Shown piece after piece: positions 23,128 to 34,469 of a DNA stretch of 64,000 bases. The stretch spans positions 122,570,065 to 122,634,064 of the forward strand of contig OX381704.1 of assembly GCA_947462335.1 (NCBI GenBank), in the 5' to 3' direction. Each line of letters opens with the position of its first letter. Position 1 is the stretch's first letter. The notes beneath the pieces are model-generated. The model was not told the DNA's origin, made no database searches, and saw only the letters and a program-made list of their open reading frames with translations. Made by a program: the position numbers and the translations under genes. This DNA comes from Harmothoe impar. Its lineage: Eukaryota; Annelida; Polychaeta; Phyllodocida; Polynoidae.

Positions 23128-26100
23128 AGTAGTTAGTAGTGAGGGTCAATGTCATACTTTGGTTAAATGAAGAATTTTTAGATAGAACCATAATGAATAT
23201 GGTTTTGATTCTTACATGTATGAATTGGAAATATGCTAAGGTGTCTGAATATGCAATAAAAGTCAAAGTAATGGAAATATAAATGGAGTAGTTAGAAGGT
23301 GGTTATTGGAAGATTTTCCATGATGTTCACCTAGTGTCAGTAGATGGTGAAATGTTAAAAGAAGAGGTATGGTTGGATTGGCTGAAAGGAATTACTTGAT
23401 TCTTTGTGATAACATGCCTTATGTGAAGATACATGTGTATGTGAGATTTAAGGAGGATTGGAGATCAATTAAGGGAGTAATTAAAGACTCAATATTGTAG
23501 AGTGTGGAGAATCCAAGATGGCCGCCCTCAGTGCTGGTTGCTGGCACCCAACCGGTTGACCTACATCTGGTCTGGAGCGGTTGACCTACATTTCACTTGA
23601 ATGGTGTGGCTGGGTGACTTGAATTCAGTTGGGTAATCGTGGCTCATCTGATGGCATACATGTGACTTGCAAAACAATGTTGAATGGAGTTTAACTGGGG
23701 GAGTAATTAAAGATTGAGTGTATGATACTTTTGTGTATGGAGGAGAATGCAACATGGCTGCCACCAGTGCTAGGTGCCGGCACCCCAACCAGTTGACCTA
23801 CATCTGTTTTAAAACAGTTGACCTATATTCCGTTTGAAAGATGTGGCTAAGTGAGTTTTGGTGGAAAGTCTGTTGGCATACTTGTAGCTTACAAAACAAC
23901 AATGAAATAAAATTCAATTTAATTACTTATTGAAGATAAGAAATATATGTTACTCCTTTCTATGGTAGAGAAACCAAGATGACAGTATCCGGGGGGAGTT
24001 GTTATGTCTGGTGGATAATTCAAATAATGGGGCAAACAACCACTGCACCTAGCTGACCTGTTGTCAGTTGAGTTTTGAGCGGGAAGTCAGTTGCCATGCT
24101 GTCAGAGTTTGGTTAAGGGAAAGGTTTACAGATACTATGAATATGCTTTTGATCTTTGCATGTACTTGTTGGGGAGAAGTTAAGAAATCTGAAGATGCAA
24201 TAACAGTTGAAGGAATTAAAGTATAAATGATGAAGTTGGGGTGTAGAGGTGGAATGATTTGGGGTGATTTTCAGCTGTACTCTGTGGATCGTGAAATGAT
24301 AAAACAAGAGCTAGCATTGGTTAGTTAAAGGGAATTACTGATTGCTTTAAGATATGTTTTCTGCTTTATGTCTAGATGCATAAGTATGTGATATTAAGGC
24401 TGATTGGAATCCAATTATGGGAGTAATTCAAGATTCAATGTATGCATTTCAATGTATGCTGTATAAGCATGTATTTGGCGTCCAAAACAATAATATAGTT
24501 GAATAGAATTATATCTAGAAAGTTATAATATGTTGCTCCTCTCTATAGTACAGAATCAAAGATGGAAGTACCCAGTTGCAGTTGTTATGTCTGGTGGATT
24601 ATTCAAACGATGGGGCAGACAACAACTGCACCTAGCTGACCTGTTGTCAGTTAAGTTTTGGCGGGAAGTCAGTTGACATGCTGTCATAGTTTGGTTAAAG
24701 AAGGGATTTAGAGACCAGTACAGTGAATATGTTTTTGATTGCTATGTATATATTTCTGATCAATTTTAAGCCTTAAGGTGTCTGAATATGTAATATAAGT
24801 TGAATCAAAAATATAAATAGTGTAGTTTGAGAGTGAAAGTGGGATGATTTTGGCTGACATTCCGCTAGTGTCAGTATATGCTGAAATGTTGAAAGAAAAG
24901 AATAGGTTGAATGGAATTACTTATGATTTTGAGTTATGTTGCTTCATGTGCGTATACAAATGTATTTGAGAATCAAAGTTAATTCAAGTTCAATTAAGGG
25001 AGTAATTAGAAATTAAAGTATGATACTTATGTCTATGGTAGAGAATCCAAGATGGCTGCATGCAGTGCTGGGTGCCACCACCCCAACCTACATATAGGAC
25101 TTACATATATTTTGGAGCAGTTGACCTACATTCTGTTTGAATGGTGTGACTGGGTGACCTTTAGTCAGTTAAGTTTTGGCTGGAATGATGGCATGTATGT
25201 TTGCAAAACAATTATGTACATGAATAGAATTCTATTAGGAAGTTGCTATGGATAAAGTATATGTTACCCTTATTATATGGAACAGAACCCAGGGTGGAAT
25301 TGACTAGTTGTAGTTGTTATGTCTGGTGGATTATTCAAACAATGGGGCCAACAACTAATGCACCTAGGTGACCTATTGTCAGTTGGGTTTTGGCGGCAAG
25401 TCAGTTGACATACTGTCATAGCTTAGTTATAGGAAGAATTTAGAAAGAACTAGAGAGACTATGGTCTCTATTGGTATGTGTTGGAAAAACTTATGGCAGC
25501 TGAATATGCAAGAATTAGAATATATATGCTATAGTTTGAGGCTAAAATTTGGATGATTTTGGATAATTTTCATTTATTTGAATCTTTTTAAAATTTATTT
25601 GCATATTTCGATCTCAGCAGTTTCACAACACATAAATATAGCAATCAAAGCCACATTCACATTATTCGTCTCCTTCCCTTTACCAAACTATGATAGCATG
25701 ACTTCCCACCAAAATTCAACAGACAACAAATCAACTAGGTGCATTGATTGTCTGCCCCATTATTTGAACAACCTAATTAGACATACCACCTTCCACTAGC
25801 CACTGTCATCTCAGACTGTATACCCTAAACAAGACTGACATATATTTCATTATCAACTTACTGCCCAAAACTCAACTGAATGCAAATCACCCTATAAAAC
25901 TGTTCAAACTAAATGTAAGTCAACTGTTCCAAAACAGATATGAGTCAGCTATTGGGGTGCTGGCACTTGGCCTTGGAGACAGCCATCTTGGATTCTCCAT
26001 TGTATAAGCAATAGCATACACCTAATCTTGATTACTCCCTTAATTAGACTCCAACCAACTTTAATCCTCACAAACATATGTATGCATACATGAAGCACCA

Positions 26101-26535
26101 TATCACAAATACATAATAAGTATATAAGTGTATTGTTAACTTCCCGCCCAAAACTCAACAGACTAAGTCAACTAGGTGCATTGATTCTCTGACACATTGC
26201 TTAAAATTAATAACACACATAACACCTACCACTAGCCACTTCATCTTGGACTCTGTACCTTAGACAAGAGTGACATTTGCTCCACCTTTAGCAACTGCTC
26301 AAGACTCAACTGAATGCAGCTCATATGGTCAGACTAACAGAATGTAGGTAGTGGGTGTTATGTCTGGTGGTAAGTTCAAAACAATGGGGCAGTCAGCCAG
26401 TGCACCCAGTTGACCTGTTGTCAGTTGAGTTTTGGTGGGAAGTCAGTTGACATGTATGTAGTTTGAATTGTAGCTAGCAGGTTTGAATGCTGTTTGCAGG
26501 TTATATTCATGGTATAGAATACTAGACCAACAGAG
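23128..26535. repeat. left subterminal repeats of the element
   Basis: Diverged direct repeats of roughly 580-730 bp. Landmarks are GAGAATCCAAGATGGC (23,508; 25,042), GGAGTAATTAAAGA-like words (23,475; 23,700; 24,420; 25,000), and GTTATGTCTGGTGGATTATTC with a TGCACCTAGCTGACCTGTTG clause (24,003; 24,583; 25,315). From about 25,570 the same landmarks appear in reverse orientation up to about 26,170, so the arm itself contains a smaller inverted structure. No gene is credible here. Confidence 0.75.
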
Positions 26536-29500
26536 TGGGAGGATGAGGTAGGTAGGTAAAGGGCTAGATAGATAGAGAGCTAGGTTGATTGATAACCAGG
26601 CTGATACAGAAGTAGGTAGATGAACTCGTGAAGGGAGAGGTAGAAAGATAGAGAGATAACCAGATAGAGATGTAAGCAGATAAAGAGTTTGCAAGGTAAG
26701 CAGATAGGCAGGTAGGCAGAGAGAGAAATAGGCATATAGAGAGGTAGGCAGGTGGACAGGTAGGCATGTAGGTAGGCAGATAAACAGTACGTATACAGAG
26801 AAATAGGAAGGTAGGCAGATAGGGAGGTAGGCAGATAGAGCGAGGGAGATAAGCAGATAAGGAGGTAGGTAGAGAGAGAGAGGGAGGTAGGCAGATAGGG
26901 AGGTAGGCAGATAGAGAGAAGGACGGAGGCTGATAAAGAGATAGGAAGGGAGGCAGATACAAAGGTAGGCAGATAGGGAGGTAGGCATGTAGAGAAATAG
27001 GCAGATAGAGAGGCATAAATGTAGGTAGAGGGGGATGTAGGCAGGTAGTGAGGTAGGTAGGCAAAGAGAGAGGGGGGTAGGCAGATAAAGAGGTAGGAAG
27101 GTAGGCAGATAAGGAGGTATGTAGATACAGAGGTGTGCAGATAGAGAAAGGGAAGTAGGCTGATAAAGAGGCAGGAAGGGAGACAAATAGGGATGTAGGC
27201 ATATATAAAGAAATGGGCAGATAGAAAGGAAGGCAGATAGGGAGGTAGCTAGTGAGAGGGGGAAAGTAGGTAGATAATTGCTGTAATTTCAGTTTTGAAT
27301 CAAATGTTTTGCACTCTTGCTTCTCTCTTACCCCTTGCTTTACTGAAAAACATAAAGAGCTAGATGCATAGAGAGCTAAGTCAATTGATAAGTAGAGGCA
27401 GAACTAGGTATATGAGAGAGGTAGGAAGATAGAGAGAGAAAAATAGGGAGATAGAGAGGTAGGCAGCTGGACAGATAGGAAGGTAGGCAGCTAAGTGGTA
27501 GGTACATAGAGAAATGGGGAGGTAAGAAAGTAGACAGATAGGGAGGTAGGCAGATAGAGAAGTAGGCGGATAGAGAGATAGGAATGTAGGCAGATATGGA
27601 GGAAGGTAGGCAGATGGGGAGGTAGGCAGATAGAGAGAGGGAGGTAAGCAGATAGGGAGGTAAGCATACAGAGAAATGTGCAGATAGAGGGATAGAAAGG
27701 TAGACAGACAGGGATGTAGACAGGTAGGGAGGTAGGAAGAGAGAGGGGAGTGGGCAGATAAAGAGGTAGGATGGTAGGTATATAGGGAGGTATGCATATA
27801 TAGATAAATAGGCAAATAGAAAGGTCGGGAGATAGGCAGGTAGGCAGATAGGGATGTAGCAGATAGAGAGGGAGGGAGGTAGGTAGAGATAGGAAGGTAG
27901 GCAGAGAGGGAGGTATGCATATAGATAAATAGGTAAAATAGAAAGGTAGGAAGATAGGGAGGTAGGCAGATAGGGAGGTAGCAGATAGAGGGGGGTATGT
28001 AAAGAGATAGAAAGGTAGGCAGATAGGGAGGTAGGCAGATAGATTGGTAGGAAGGTAGGCATATAAAGGGAAATAGGTAGCTAGGGAGGTGTGCATATAG
28101 ATCAATAGGCAAAGAGAAAGGTAGGAAGATAGGCAGGTAGGCAGATAGGGAGGTAGGCAGATAGAGAGAGGGAGGTAAGCAGATAGGGAAGTATGCAGAT
28201 AGAGAGAAGGAGGTAGGCTGATAAAAAGGTAGATAGGGAGGTAGGCAGATAGGGGGTAGGAAGGTAGGCAGGCAGATCTAGGATTGGATAATGCATTGTG
28301 TTGACAAATGCTTTATAAATGAGTTTAATGCACTGCGATCAGGACTGCATTCAAGCACCATGATGATCAAGGACATGATGCATTAATGCATTATGCCATC
28401 CTTAAAGGGTTAAGATATTGTAACTGGGGATGAACACCACTTACACTTTCCACTAACAATGCTAATTGTCAAGCAGCCTCCATACTCCAACTGCCATTTT
28501 AAAGAAACTGTGTGGTTATAGTTCATTTGATCATAGGCACCCAGTTGAAAATACACCTCAAGCAGTATAGGTGGTTTGAAAGCTGTCACTGTTTGGGGAC
28601 ACAGTTACAGTTACGTCGATGTTAGGGGTCACGTAAAGTAAACTACCCTGCTGGGTCACATTTGTTTATCTGCAGGGACAGAGCGGTTATTTTGATTTCC
28701 TGCACATGTGCGACCTGCTTACTGACTGAGGGTGTGGTATCAAAAACACAGGGATGGAGCCCTACATCTTTTGGTTTCCTCATAACAGACTCCTTGTCTA
28801 TCGACTCTTAAGACATCCAAGCAAAAGGAGATACAGAATAATCTCTCCATAAGACATACTGCATATATATATTATAAACAGTATTGTAAAATCAGTTTTG
28901 TGCTGTAAGAAAGGTTTTCATGCAGAGAAATGAGAAGATAGGCAGACAGAGAGGGGTAGGCACATGTATAATGAGGTGAACATGTAGAGAGATATGCAGA
29001 TAGGGAGTAGGCAGATAGAGAAATGGGCATATAGAGAGTTTGGAAGATGGCAGATAGAGAGGTATGCTGATAGAGAGGTAGGCAGATAGAGAATATGAAG
29101 AGAAAGAGGTAGGAAGGTAGGCATATAGAGAAATAGACATATAGAGAGACAGGAAGATGGGCAGATAGGGAGTAGGCAGATAGAGAAATAGGCATAGAGA
29201 GAGGTAGGAAGGTAGGCAGACAGGGATGTAGACAGGTAGGGAGGTAGGCAGATAGGTAGGAAGGTAGGCAGATAGGGAGGTATGCATATAGATAAATAGG
29301 AAATAGGCAGATAGGGATGTAGGCAGAGAGAGAGGGAGGTAGGTAGAGAGACAGGAAGGCAGGCAGATAGGGAGGTAGGCATATAGAGAAATAGGCATAG
29401 AGAGAGGTAGGAAGATAGGCAGACAGGGATGTAGACAGGTAGGGAGGTAGGCAGATAGGTAGGAAAGTAGGCAGATAGGGAGGTATGCATATAGATAAAT

Positions 29501-29906
29501 AGGGAATAGGCAGATAGGAATGTAGGCAGCTGGAGAGGGAGGTAGGTAGAGAGGCAGGAAGGCAGGCAGATAGGGAGGTAGGCATATAGAGAAATAGGCA
29601 GACAGATAGGTAGGAAGATAGGCATATAGAGAAATAGGCAGATAAATAGGTAGGAAGGTAGGCAGATAGAGCTAGGCAAATAAAGAGAGGGAGATGTGCA
29701 GATAGAGAGGTATGCAGATAGAGAGGTAGACATATAGAGAATTAGGCAGACAGAGAGGTAGGAAGGTAGGCAGATAGGGAGATGTGTAGATTGAGAATTA
29801 TGCAGACACCATATAGAGAGGTATGAAGATAGGCAGATAGGGAGTAGGCAGATATAGAGAGGGAGGTAGGCAGATAGGGAGCTATCCAGTTAGAGAGGTA
29901 AGCATA
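26536..29906. repeat. left-arm GGTAGGCAGATA-type tetranucleotide-based repeat
   Basis: Words built on GGTAGGCAGATAGGGAGG and AGGTAGGCAGATAGAGA fill 26,536-27,270, 27,360-28,280 and 28,925-29,906. They are interrupted by single-copy blocks at about 27,270-27,360 and 28,280-28,920. The tract resumes after the LINE at 35,881 and ends near 36,560. Minus-strand frames rich in YLPTSLSAYLPICLP are artefacts of the repeat. Confidence 0.9.
28280..28920. other. single-copy block inside the left-arm repeat
   Basis: No reading frame with family features. It contains GCATTAATGCATTATG-like words near 28,380. Its mirror lies at about 48,335-48,970. A similar TGCATTAATGCATCATG word occurs in host DNA at about 602, so this may be a widespread genomic repeat. 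Confidence 0.4.
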
Positions 29907-29910
29907 TAGA
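29907..29910 (+). repeat. LINE target-site duplication, left (TAGA)
   Basis: TAGA precedes the LINE and is repeated at 35,881-35,884. The uninterrupted mirror locus at 47,343-47,346 has it only once, which proves the duplication. Confidence 0.85.
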
Positions 29911-30048
29911 ACAATGCAAGATGGCGGCAACCAGCTAAGGCGCGGCAAGATCGGGCTCCTGAGATTTTGAAGGATTAACCTAAGTCAAACTAAACAGTGA
30001 GACTGGAAACTAAACAATATAAGTGTATGAACACCTAGAGAAGTCGAT
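29911..30048 (+). promoter_or_regulatory. LINE 5' leader with YY1-like site
   Basis: AAGATGGCGGC at 29,918-29,928, eight bases into the element, matches the YY1 core. Mammalian L1 carries a YY1 site at a similar position, where it sets the transcription start. An internal promoter role here is inferred from position. The leader ends at the ORF1 ATG in GATATGGC context. Confidence 0.5.
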
Positions 30049-31503
30049 ATGGCAGGAGCTGGAAGAGGAGGAGGCAGGAGACAGGCAAACAGAGCGACGA
30101 AGGAAGATGAACTACTACCGATGGACGCAAGCCCTACTGATGTCATACTAGCCGTCAACGCGCTGGCCAAACGCCTGTCACTACAAGAGACAGCCACTGT
30201 CGGCATACTGGCCACGATTAAAACACTGAATGAGACTGCTGTCAAGAACGCCAAAACCTTCGAGAGCATCCACACGAGGCTTACAGACACAGAGGGAGCC
30301 ATGGAAGGTATTACTGACTCATTAGCTGAATCTCAAAATGCCTTTAAAAAACATGCCGAGGTGTCAAGCGCCCAAACACGTATGTTGACAGCGCACCAAA
30401 ACAGATTCGAGAAGATCGACGAAGACTACAAAAAGCAAGTCGTTATTTTAGATGGTGTGGCCGAAAGTGAAGGAGAAAATCTACACACCATTATAAGTGG
30501 CTTATTTAATGACACGAGAGTAGGATGGAATATTGAGCAGGTTGAATCGGTAACGCGCATTGGCAGAACCCAGATACGAAACAACCCAAGACCAAACCGG
30601 AACCAAGATGGCGGCGCCCATGCAGGTCAGCACGAAGGAGGCAGACCACAACGTAAACAACGCATACGCTCGATCAAGGTAGTGTTTCTCAAGAAAACCG
30701 TCAAATCCGAGCTCATGAAAAGTCTCAAGTTCCTGAAACATAATGTCAAGTGGACAAATGTATCGGTGGGAGACGAATTAAATGAGAAGGAAAGACGTGA
30801 GTTTATTGATCTCCGATCGGTCTACTTCTTGGCTAAGGAATGTGGCTATGACGCAAAGCTGAGACAACGCGCTGTGATTATAGAGAGAGAAAGCTTCGCA
30901 CACTACCGCCTGAATAATCTTCCTTTTGAGGATTTGAACCTGGAACTGGCCACACAAGTCTATACTGATGATGGACTCATGTTCAGGTCGAGCCACCATA
31001 GGCTATCTAACCTCTACCCCGTCAAAATCAGTTATGACGGTAGCGACTACAATTGCGTCGAGCAGGCATATCAAGCAACGAGAGCAAAGAAATGTGGTAC
31101 CCAGAAGCTGCACGACGAAATCATGATTCAGGAATGCCCCTACGAGATGATGAATCTGTCCAAACAAGTCAAGGATAGCCAGGCTTGGGGCAAAATGGCT
31201 GAAAAGACTCTATATGACATCAACAAGATTAAATTCTCCCTCCCAGAGTTCAAGGAATACCTGCAGACCACCGAAGACCTACGGTTGTATGAAGCAAGCT
31301 TCCACCCGGTATGGGGGTGTGGGTATCACTTGGGGCAATCCGCCCAATGTGTCGACGGGAACATTCCTGGTGCAAATCTACATGGCAAGAACTTAGAGAA
31401 AATCAGAGCCGAGCAGCGCCCAGACCAGCCAGACCAACCTGATCCTCCCGAGGACGCAGAGATACAACAAGATGAAGCTGAGCAGCCCGTCCCTGATACT
31501 TGA
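30049..31503 (+). CDS. LINE ORF1 protein fused to NADAR-like domain
   Basis: A 484-residue protein. Residues 1-25 are Gly/Arg-rich (AGRGGGRRQANR). About 35-135 is heptad-like and probably coiled coil. About 138-300 resembles the RRM plus C-terminal domain of L1-type ORF1 nucleic-acid chaperones (VVILDGVAESEGEN; RSIKVVFLKK; LNEKERREFIDLRSVYFLAKE). A basic, disordered insert lies at about 180-205. Residues 305-460 match the NADAR fold seen in YbiA-type N-glycosidases: RLSNLYPVKISYDG (319-332), CVEQAYQATRAKKC with E338, LYEASFHPVWGCGYHLG with W422, and a C-terminal GANLHGKNLEKIRAEQ. The tail is Asp/Gln/Pro-rich. Known NADAR enzymes remove ADP-ribose from guanine or NAD derivatives. The usual Asp just before WGxG appears replaced in a one-residue-shorter segment, so activity is uncertain. 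The start is the first ATG of the element; the frame is intact. Confidence 0.75.
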   Translation: MAGAGRGGGRRQANRATKEDELLPMDASPTDVILAVNALAKRLSLQETATVGILATIKTLNETAVKNAKTFESIHTRLTDTEGAMEGITDSLAESQNAFKKHAEVSSAQTRMLTAHQNRFEKIDEDYKKQVVILDGVAESEGENLHTIISGLFNDTRVGWNIEQVESVTRIGRTQIRNNPRPNRNQDGGAHAGQHEGGRPQRKQRIRSIKVVFLKKTVKSELMKSLKFLKHNVKWTNVSVGDELNEKERREFIDLRSVYFLAKECGYDAKLRQRAVIIERESFAHYRLNNLPFEDLNLELATQVYTDDGLMFRSSHHRLSNLYPVKISYDGSDYNCVEQAYQATRAKKCGTQKLHDEIMIQECPYEMMNLSKQVKDSQAWGKMAEKTLYDINKIKFSLPEFKEYLQTTEDLRLYEASFHPVWGCGYHLGQSAQCVDGNIPGANLHGKNLEKIRAEQRPDQPDQPDPPEDAEIQQDEAEQPVPDT

Positions 31504-32627
31504 ATGATACAACACACTCACAGCCAACTCACCTACCTGCTTTGTAACATTTCCTGATTTAAATATTATTTTACTAATTTATGTTCTAATAAGAATTTTA
31601 TTAGATTTCACAAATTAAATAGTTAAAAGGAAAATTCTATGTATGTATGTGTATCACCTAGTTTATTCTAATAATGTGACTTACTGGTAGAAATAAACCT
31701 CAATATAATTTTAACATATAATTATATGTAATGTGTATCATGTAGTTTCACCCCATTATGTGGCTTACCGGTAGTAAAAAAACATAACTTTATAAAATCA
31801 AATTGTCAAATAAGGGTCCAACGAATCTCATTGTGAAAACATTCAGATTAAATAGCACTATAATTATCGTGAGTCAATAACTGTGTAAATATGCTGACGC
31901 TGTATACTATGTACTAGAGTATGTCCAAATTAGAATTTTATCGGACTTCATAAATTAAATAGTTAAATTGAAAATTCAACATAAGACTGAGTAGTCACAT
32001 TTGTCTACTTCATATAGACGACCTACCGGGTAGTAATTAACTTTAACTTTTAAGGAATCAATCTGTCAAATAGCGTTCACAAAATCTCATTGTAAAATGC
32101 ATTTTGGTTAAAAGCTCCGTGTTCATCATGGGTCTAAATCCAAGCATCTACATGTCATATGTGTGTATGTATTGAATATACAATGTACCGGTACTAAACA
32201 ACTTGTATGTTTTTCTGGTGATCAATATAGAATTACAATGAATCTAATGGTAGATCAAGATTGACATGCAACCCACATGGTGTCGTCGTGGGCTGTTTAC
32301 ATTATGTTTACCGGTATTTAGATGGGTAATGATGTATCTATATACTTGCTACACCTACCCAGCTCACAAAATGTAAAATGTGTATGTAACGGGAGACCCT
32401 ATTCAAGCTGATCTCCCTAGCTTGTATCGATAGTTCATGGGTGGCCAACAGAGCCGAAAACCTGTGAGGGGGGATATTATTTGGGGCTTTTTTCTTTTTT
32501 CATGTTTTTTTCACTTCGTCATAAGTTGGTCATCAAGCTCAAGACTGTATGCAGCGATGAAGACTAAGAGATCAGGCTGCTTCATGTACTTTTATTTCAT
32601 GGAAATCCTAAATCCAATCTAGGCGAG
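31504..32627 (+). other. LINE inter-ORF spacer with internal repeats
   Basis: A 1.1-kb AT-rich region without a frame. A block starting TTCTAATAAGAATTTTATTAG (31,582) recurs as CCAAATTAGAATTTTATCGG (31,924), about 342 bp on. Both are followed by CATAAATTAAATAGTTAAA-type sequence and, later, an ATCTCATTGT clause. An ACCGGTA-like core (TACCGGTAG at 31,766; TACCGGGTAG at 32,024; TACCGGTAC near 32,186; TACCGGTAT near 32,309) recurs four times. Such a long spacer is unusual for this LINE group. Confidence 0.6.
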
Positions 32628-34469
32628 ATGCCAAACTTTAAAAAGGGGTTCTCCATAGTGCACTTAAACGCCAGAAGTGTTAGAAATAAACGCACAGGAA
32701 TTAATTTGGAATTTAAAGATAAGGATATTGATATTATTTTATTTTCTGAAACATGGCTAAACGATGACGATGAGGATGGCTTGTATACTTTTCCTAGATA
32801 TAATATGTATAGACTGGATAGAGTCAGTGTGTATCGAGGAGGAGGACTATGTGCGCATGTCGATGAGGGTGTGTCATACTCGGCTGATGTACTGAGCCAC
32901 TTAAATAGATCTAACGATGACATAGAGATACAGTGGTTACTATCTTTTAAGGGGAACAGTAAGAAGACTATCGTATGTAATGTGTACCGACCCCCTGGAG
33001 GTTCATTAATTAATTTCTGTGACACAATTAAGGCACTGTTCTTGCAAGTCCAAAACCTAGCTGCTTATGAACTGTATATTTTAGGGGACTTTAATGTAAA
33101 TGTACTAGTAAATGACGCTCAAAAAGACATGTTATATGAATGTTTTGATTTGATAAATTGTAGACAACTTATTCATGAGGTTACCACTACCTCAGGGACA
33201 AATACTTGTATAGATCTCGTTTTTACAAATTGTTTAGACGTCACCTCCAGTGGGGCTTTGAACATGCATTTAAGTGACCACTTACCGGTACATGTTATTA
33301 AAAAACACGAGTATGTTAAACCGAGTTATAGGACTTTTGTTGGTAGATCTTACAGAAATTTTGATAAAAAGAAATATCTCGCTAGCTTGGAAACATGTGA
33401 CTGGACATACTTTGATGAATGTGAGGATCCAGATGAATGTTGGAACGTGTATGAGAACATGTTGAAGAGGATGTTAGACGTGCCATGCCCTGTAAAAACT
33501 TTTAAAATACAAGATAAATCTGAGCCCTGGATGACAAATTACTTAATTGAACGTTCTACTGATAAAAATAACTTACTTTTGGAAGCCAGGAACGCAGCAT
33601 GTATTGTTACATGGCGAAGAGCTAGGGATTTAAGAAATGTTGTAAACCAGGAGCTCGATGTAGCTAAAAAAAAGTATTATAGTGAACTTTCAGAAAACAA
33701 TATTAAGGATTCTAAAAATTTTTGGGCCATAATTAAAAACATAATTCCTTCAAAAAAATCAGGTTCTAAAAAAATCAATTTGGTGAATGATGAGGGCAAC
33801 CCTGTAGCAGGGGATGACACGTCAGCATTTATTAACACATTCTTCGCTCAGATTGGGCCCAAGCTGGCAGAAAAGCATAATGAACGCTTTGAGTTCAAGG
33901 GCACGAGATGTCACACAGACATGACCGACATGTTTTTCTCTGATGAAGATATCATCAAGTGTGTACAAGACCTAGACACTTCTAAGTCTTCGGCAATACA
34001 ATACTTACCAACCACTATATTTAGGGATGCTGTATTGAACAAACCCTCCAGGTTCATAAAGATAATTCGCTTGTGTGTGGAAAATGACAAATTCCCTGAC
34101 AGTTGGAAAATCGCGACAGTCACCCCCCTTCCCAAGGGCGGGGACTTGACCGATGTATCTAACTATAGGCCCATAAGTGTGCTACCTGCACCAGGAAAGA
34201 TACTTGAGCGCTTGGTTCACACGGCAATGTCTGTACACATAGAAGAAAATAATATTTTGACAAAAAAACAGGGAGGGTACCAAAAAGGAAAGTCAACTTT
34301 AGATTCGATTTCAAATTTTGTAGATGATATTTTAGAAAATAGAAATAAGGGTAATATTAGTCTGGCAGCCTTCATCGATATCAAGAAGGCTTTTGATTCC
34401 GTAAATTACATAATATTACTAAATAAATTAGAAGAATATGGGATAAGAAATAAAAACTTAGGCTCGTGA
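32628..34469 (+). CDS. LINE ORF2, 5' part: endonuclease and start of reverse transcriptase
   Basis: This part (613 residues) opens with ATG in GAGATGCC context. It contains an apurinic-type endonuclease: HLNARS with N14, SETWLN with E41, NVYRPPGG, LGDFNVNV at 152-159 and LSDHLP with D217/H218. All expected catalytic blocks are present. The linker at 230-480 is Lys/Asp-rich. Reverse transcriptase begins near 495 with TPLPKGGD, NYRPISVLPAPGKILERLV, GGYQKGKSTLDSI and motif A FIDIKKAFDSV near 582. The frame ends at TGA (34,467-34,469), just after the GIRNKNLG segment, where related enzymes continue. The remainder is in the next frame from about 34,460, so one base has been gained or lost between roughly 34,450 and 34,466. 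This is a disabling mutation in this copy unless it is a sequencing error. Confidence 0.85.
   Translation: MPNFKKGFSIVHLNARSVRNKRTGINLEFKDKDIDIILFSETWLNDDDEDGLYTFPRYNMYRLDRVSVYRGGGLCAHVDEGVSYSADVLSHLNRSNDDIEIQWLLSFKGNSKKTIVCNVYRPPGGSLINFCDTIKALFLQVQNLAAYELYILGDFNVNVLVNDAQKDMLYECFDLINCRQLIHEVTTTSGTNTCIDLVFTNCLDVTSSGALNMHLSDHLPVHVIKKHEYVKPSYRTFVGRSYRNFDKKKYLASLETCDWTYFDECEDPDECWNVYENMLKRMLDVPCPVKTFKIQDKSEPWMTNYLIERSTDKNNLLLEARNAACIVTWRRARDLRNVVNQELDVAKKKYYSELSENNIKDSKNFWAIIKNIIPSKKSGSKKINLVNDEGNPVAGDDTSAFINTFFAQIGPKLAEKHNERFEFKGTRCHTDMTDMFFSDEDIIKCVQDLDTSKSSAIQYLPTTIFRDAVLNKPSRFIKIIRLCVENDKFPDSWKIATVTPLPKGGDLTDVSNYRPISVLPAPGKILERLVHTAMSVHIEENNILTKKQGGYQKGKSTLDSISNFVDDILENRNKGNISLAAFIDIKKAFDSVNYIILLNKLEEYGIRNKNLGS

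Noticed and set aside
26443..29948. Multiple minus-strand frames rich in Tyr, Leu, Pro and Ser as membrane proteins
   Set aside because: Translations of the GGTAGGCAGATA-type repeat; the same peptides occur in several frames and in the mirror arm.
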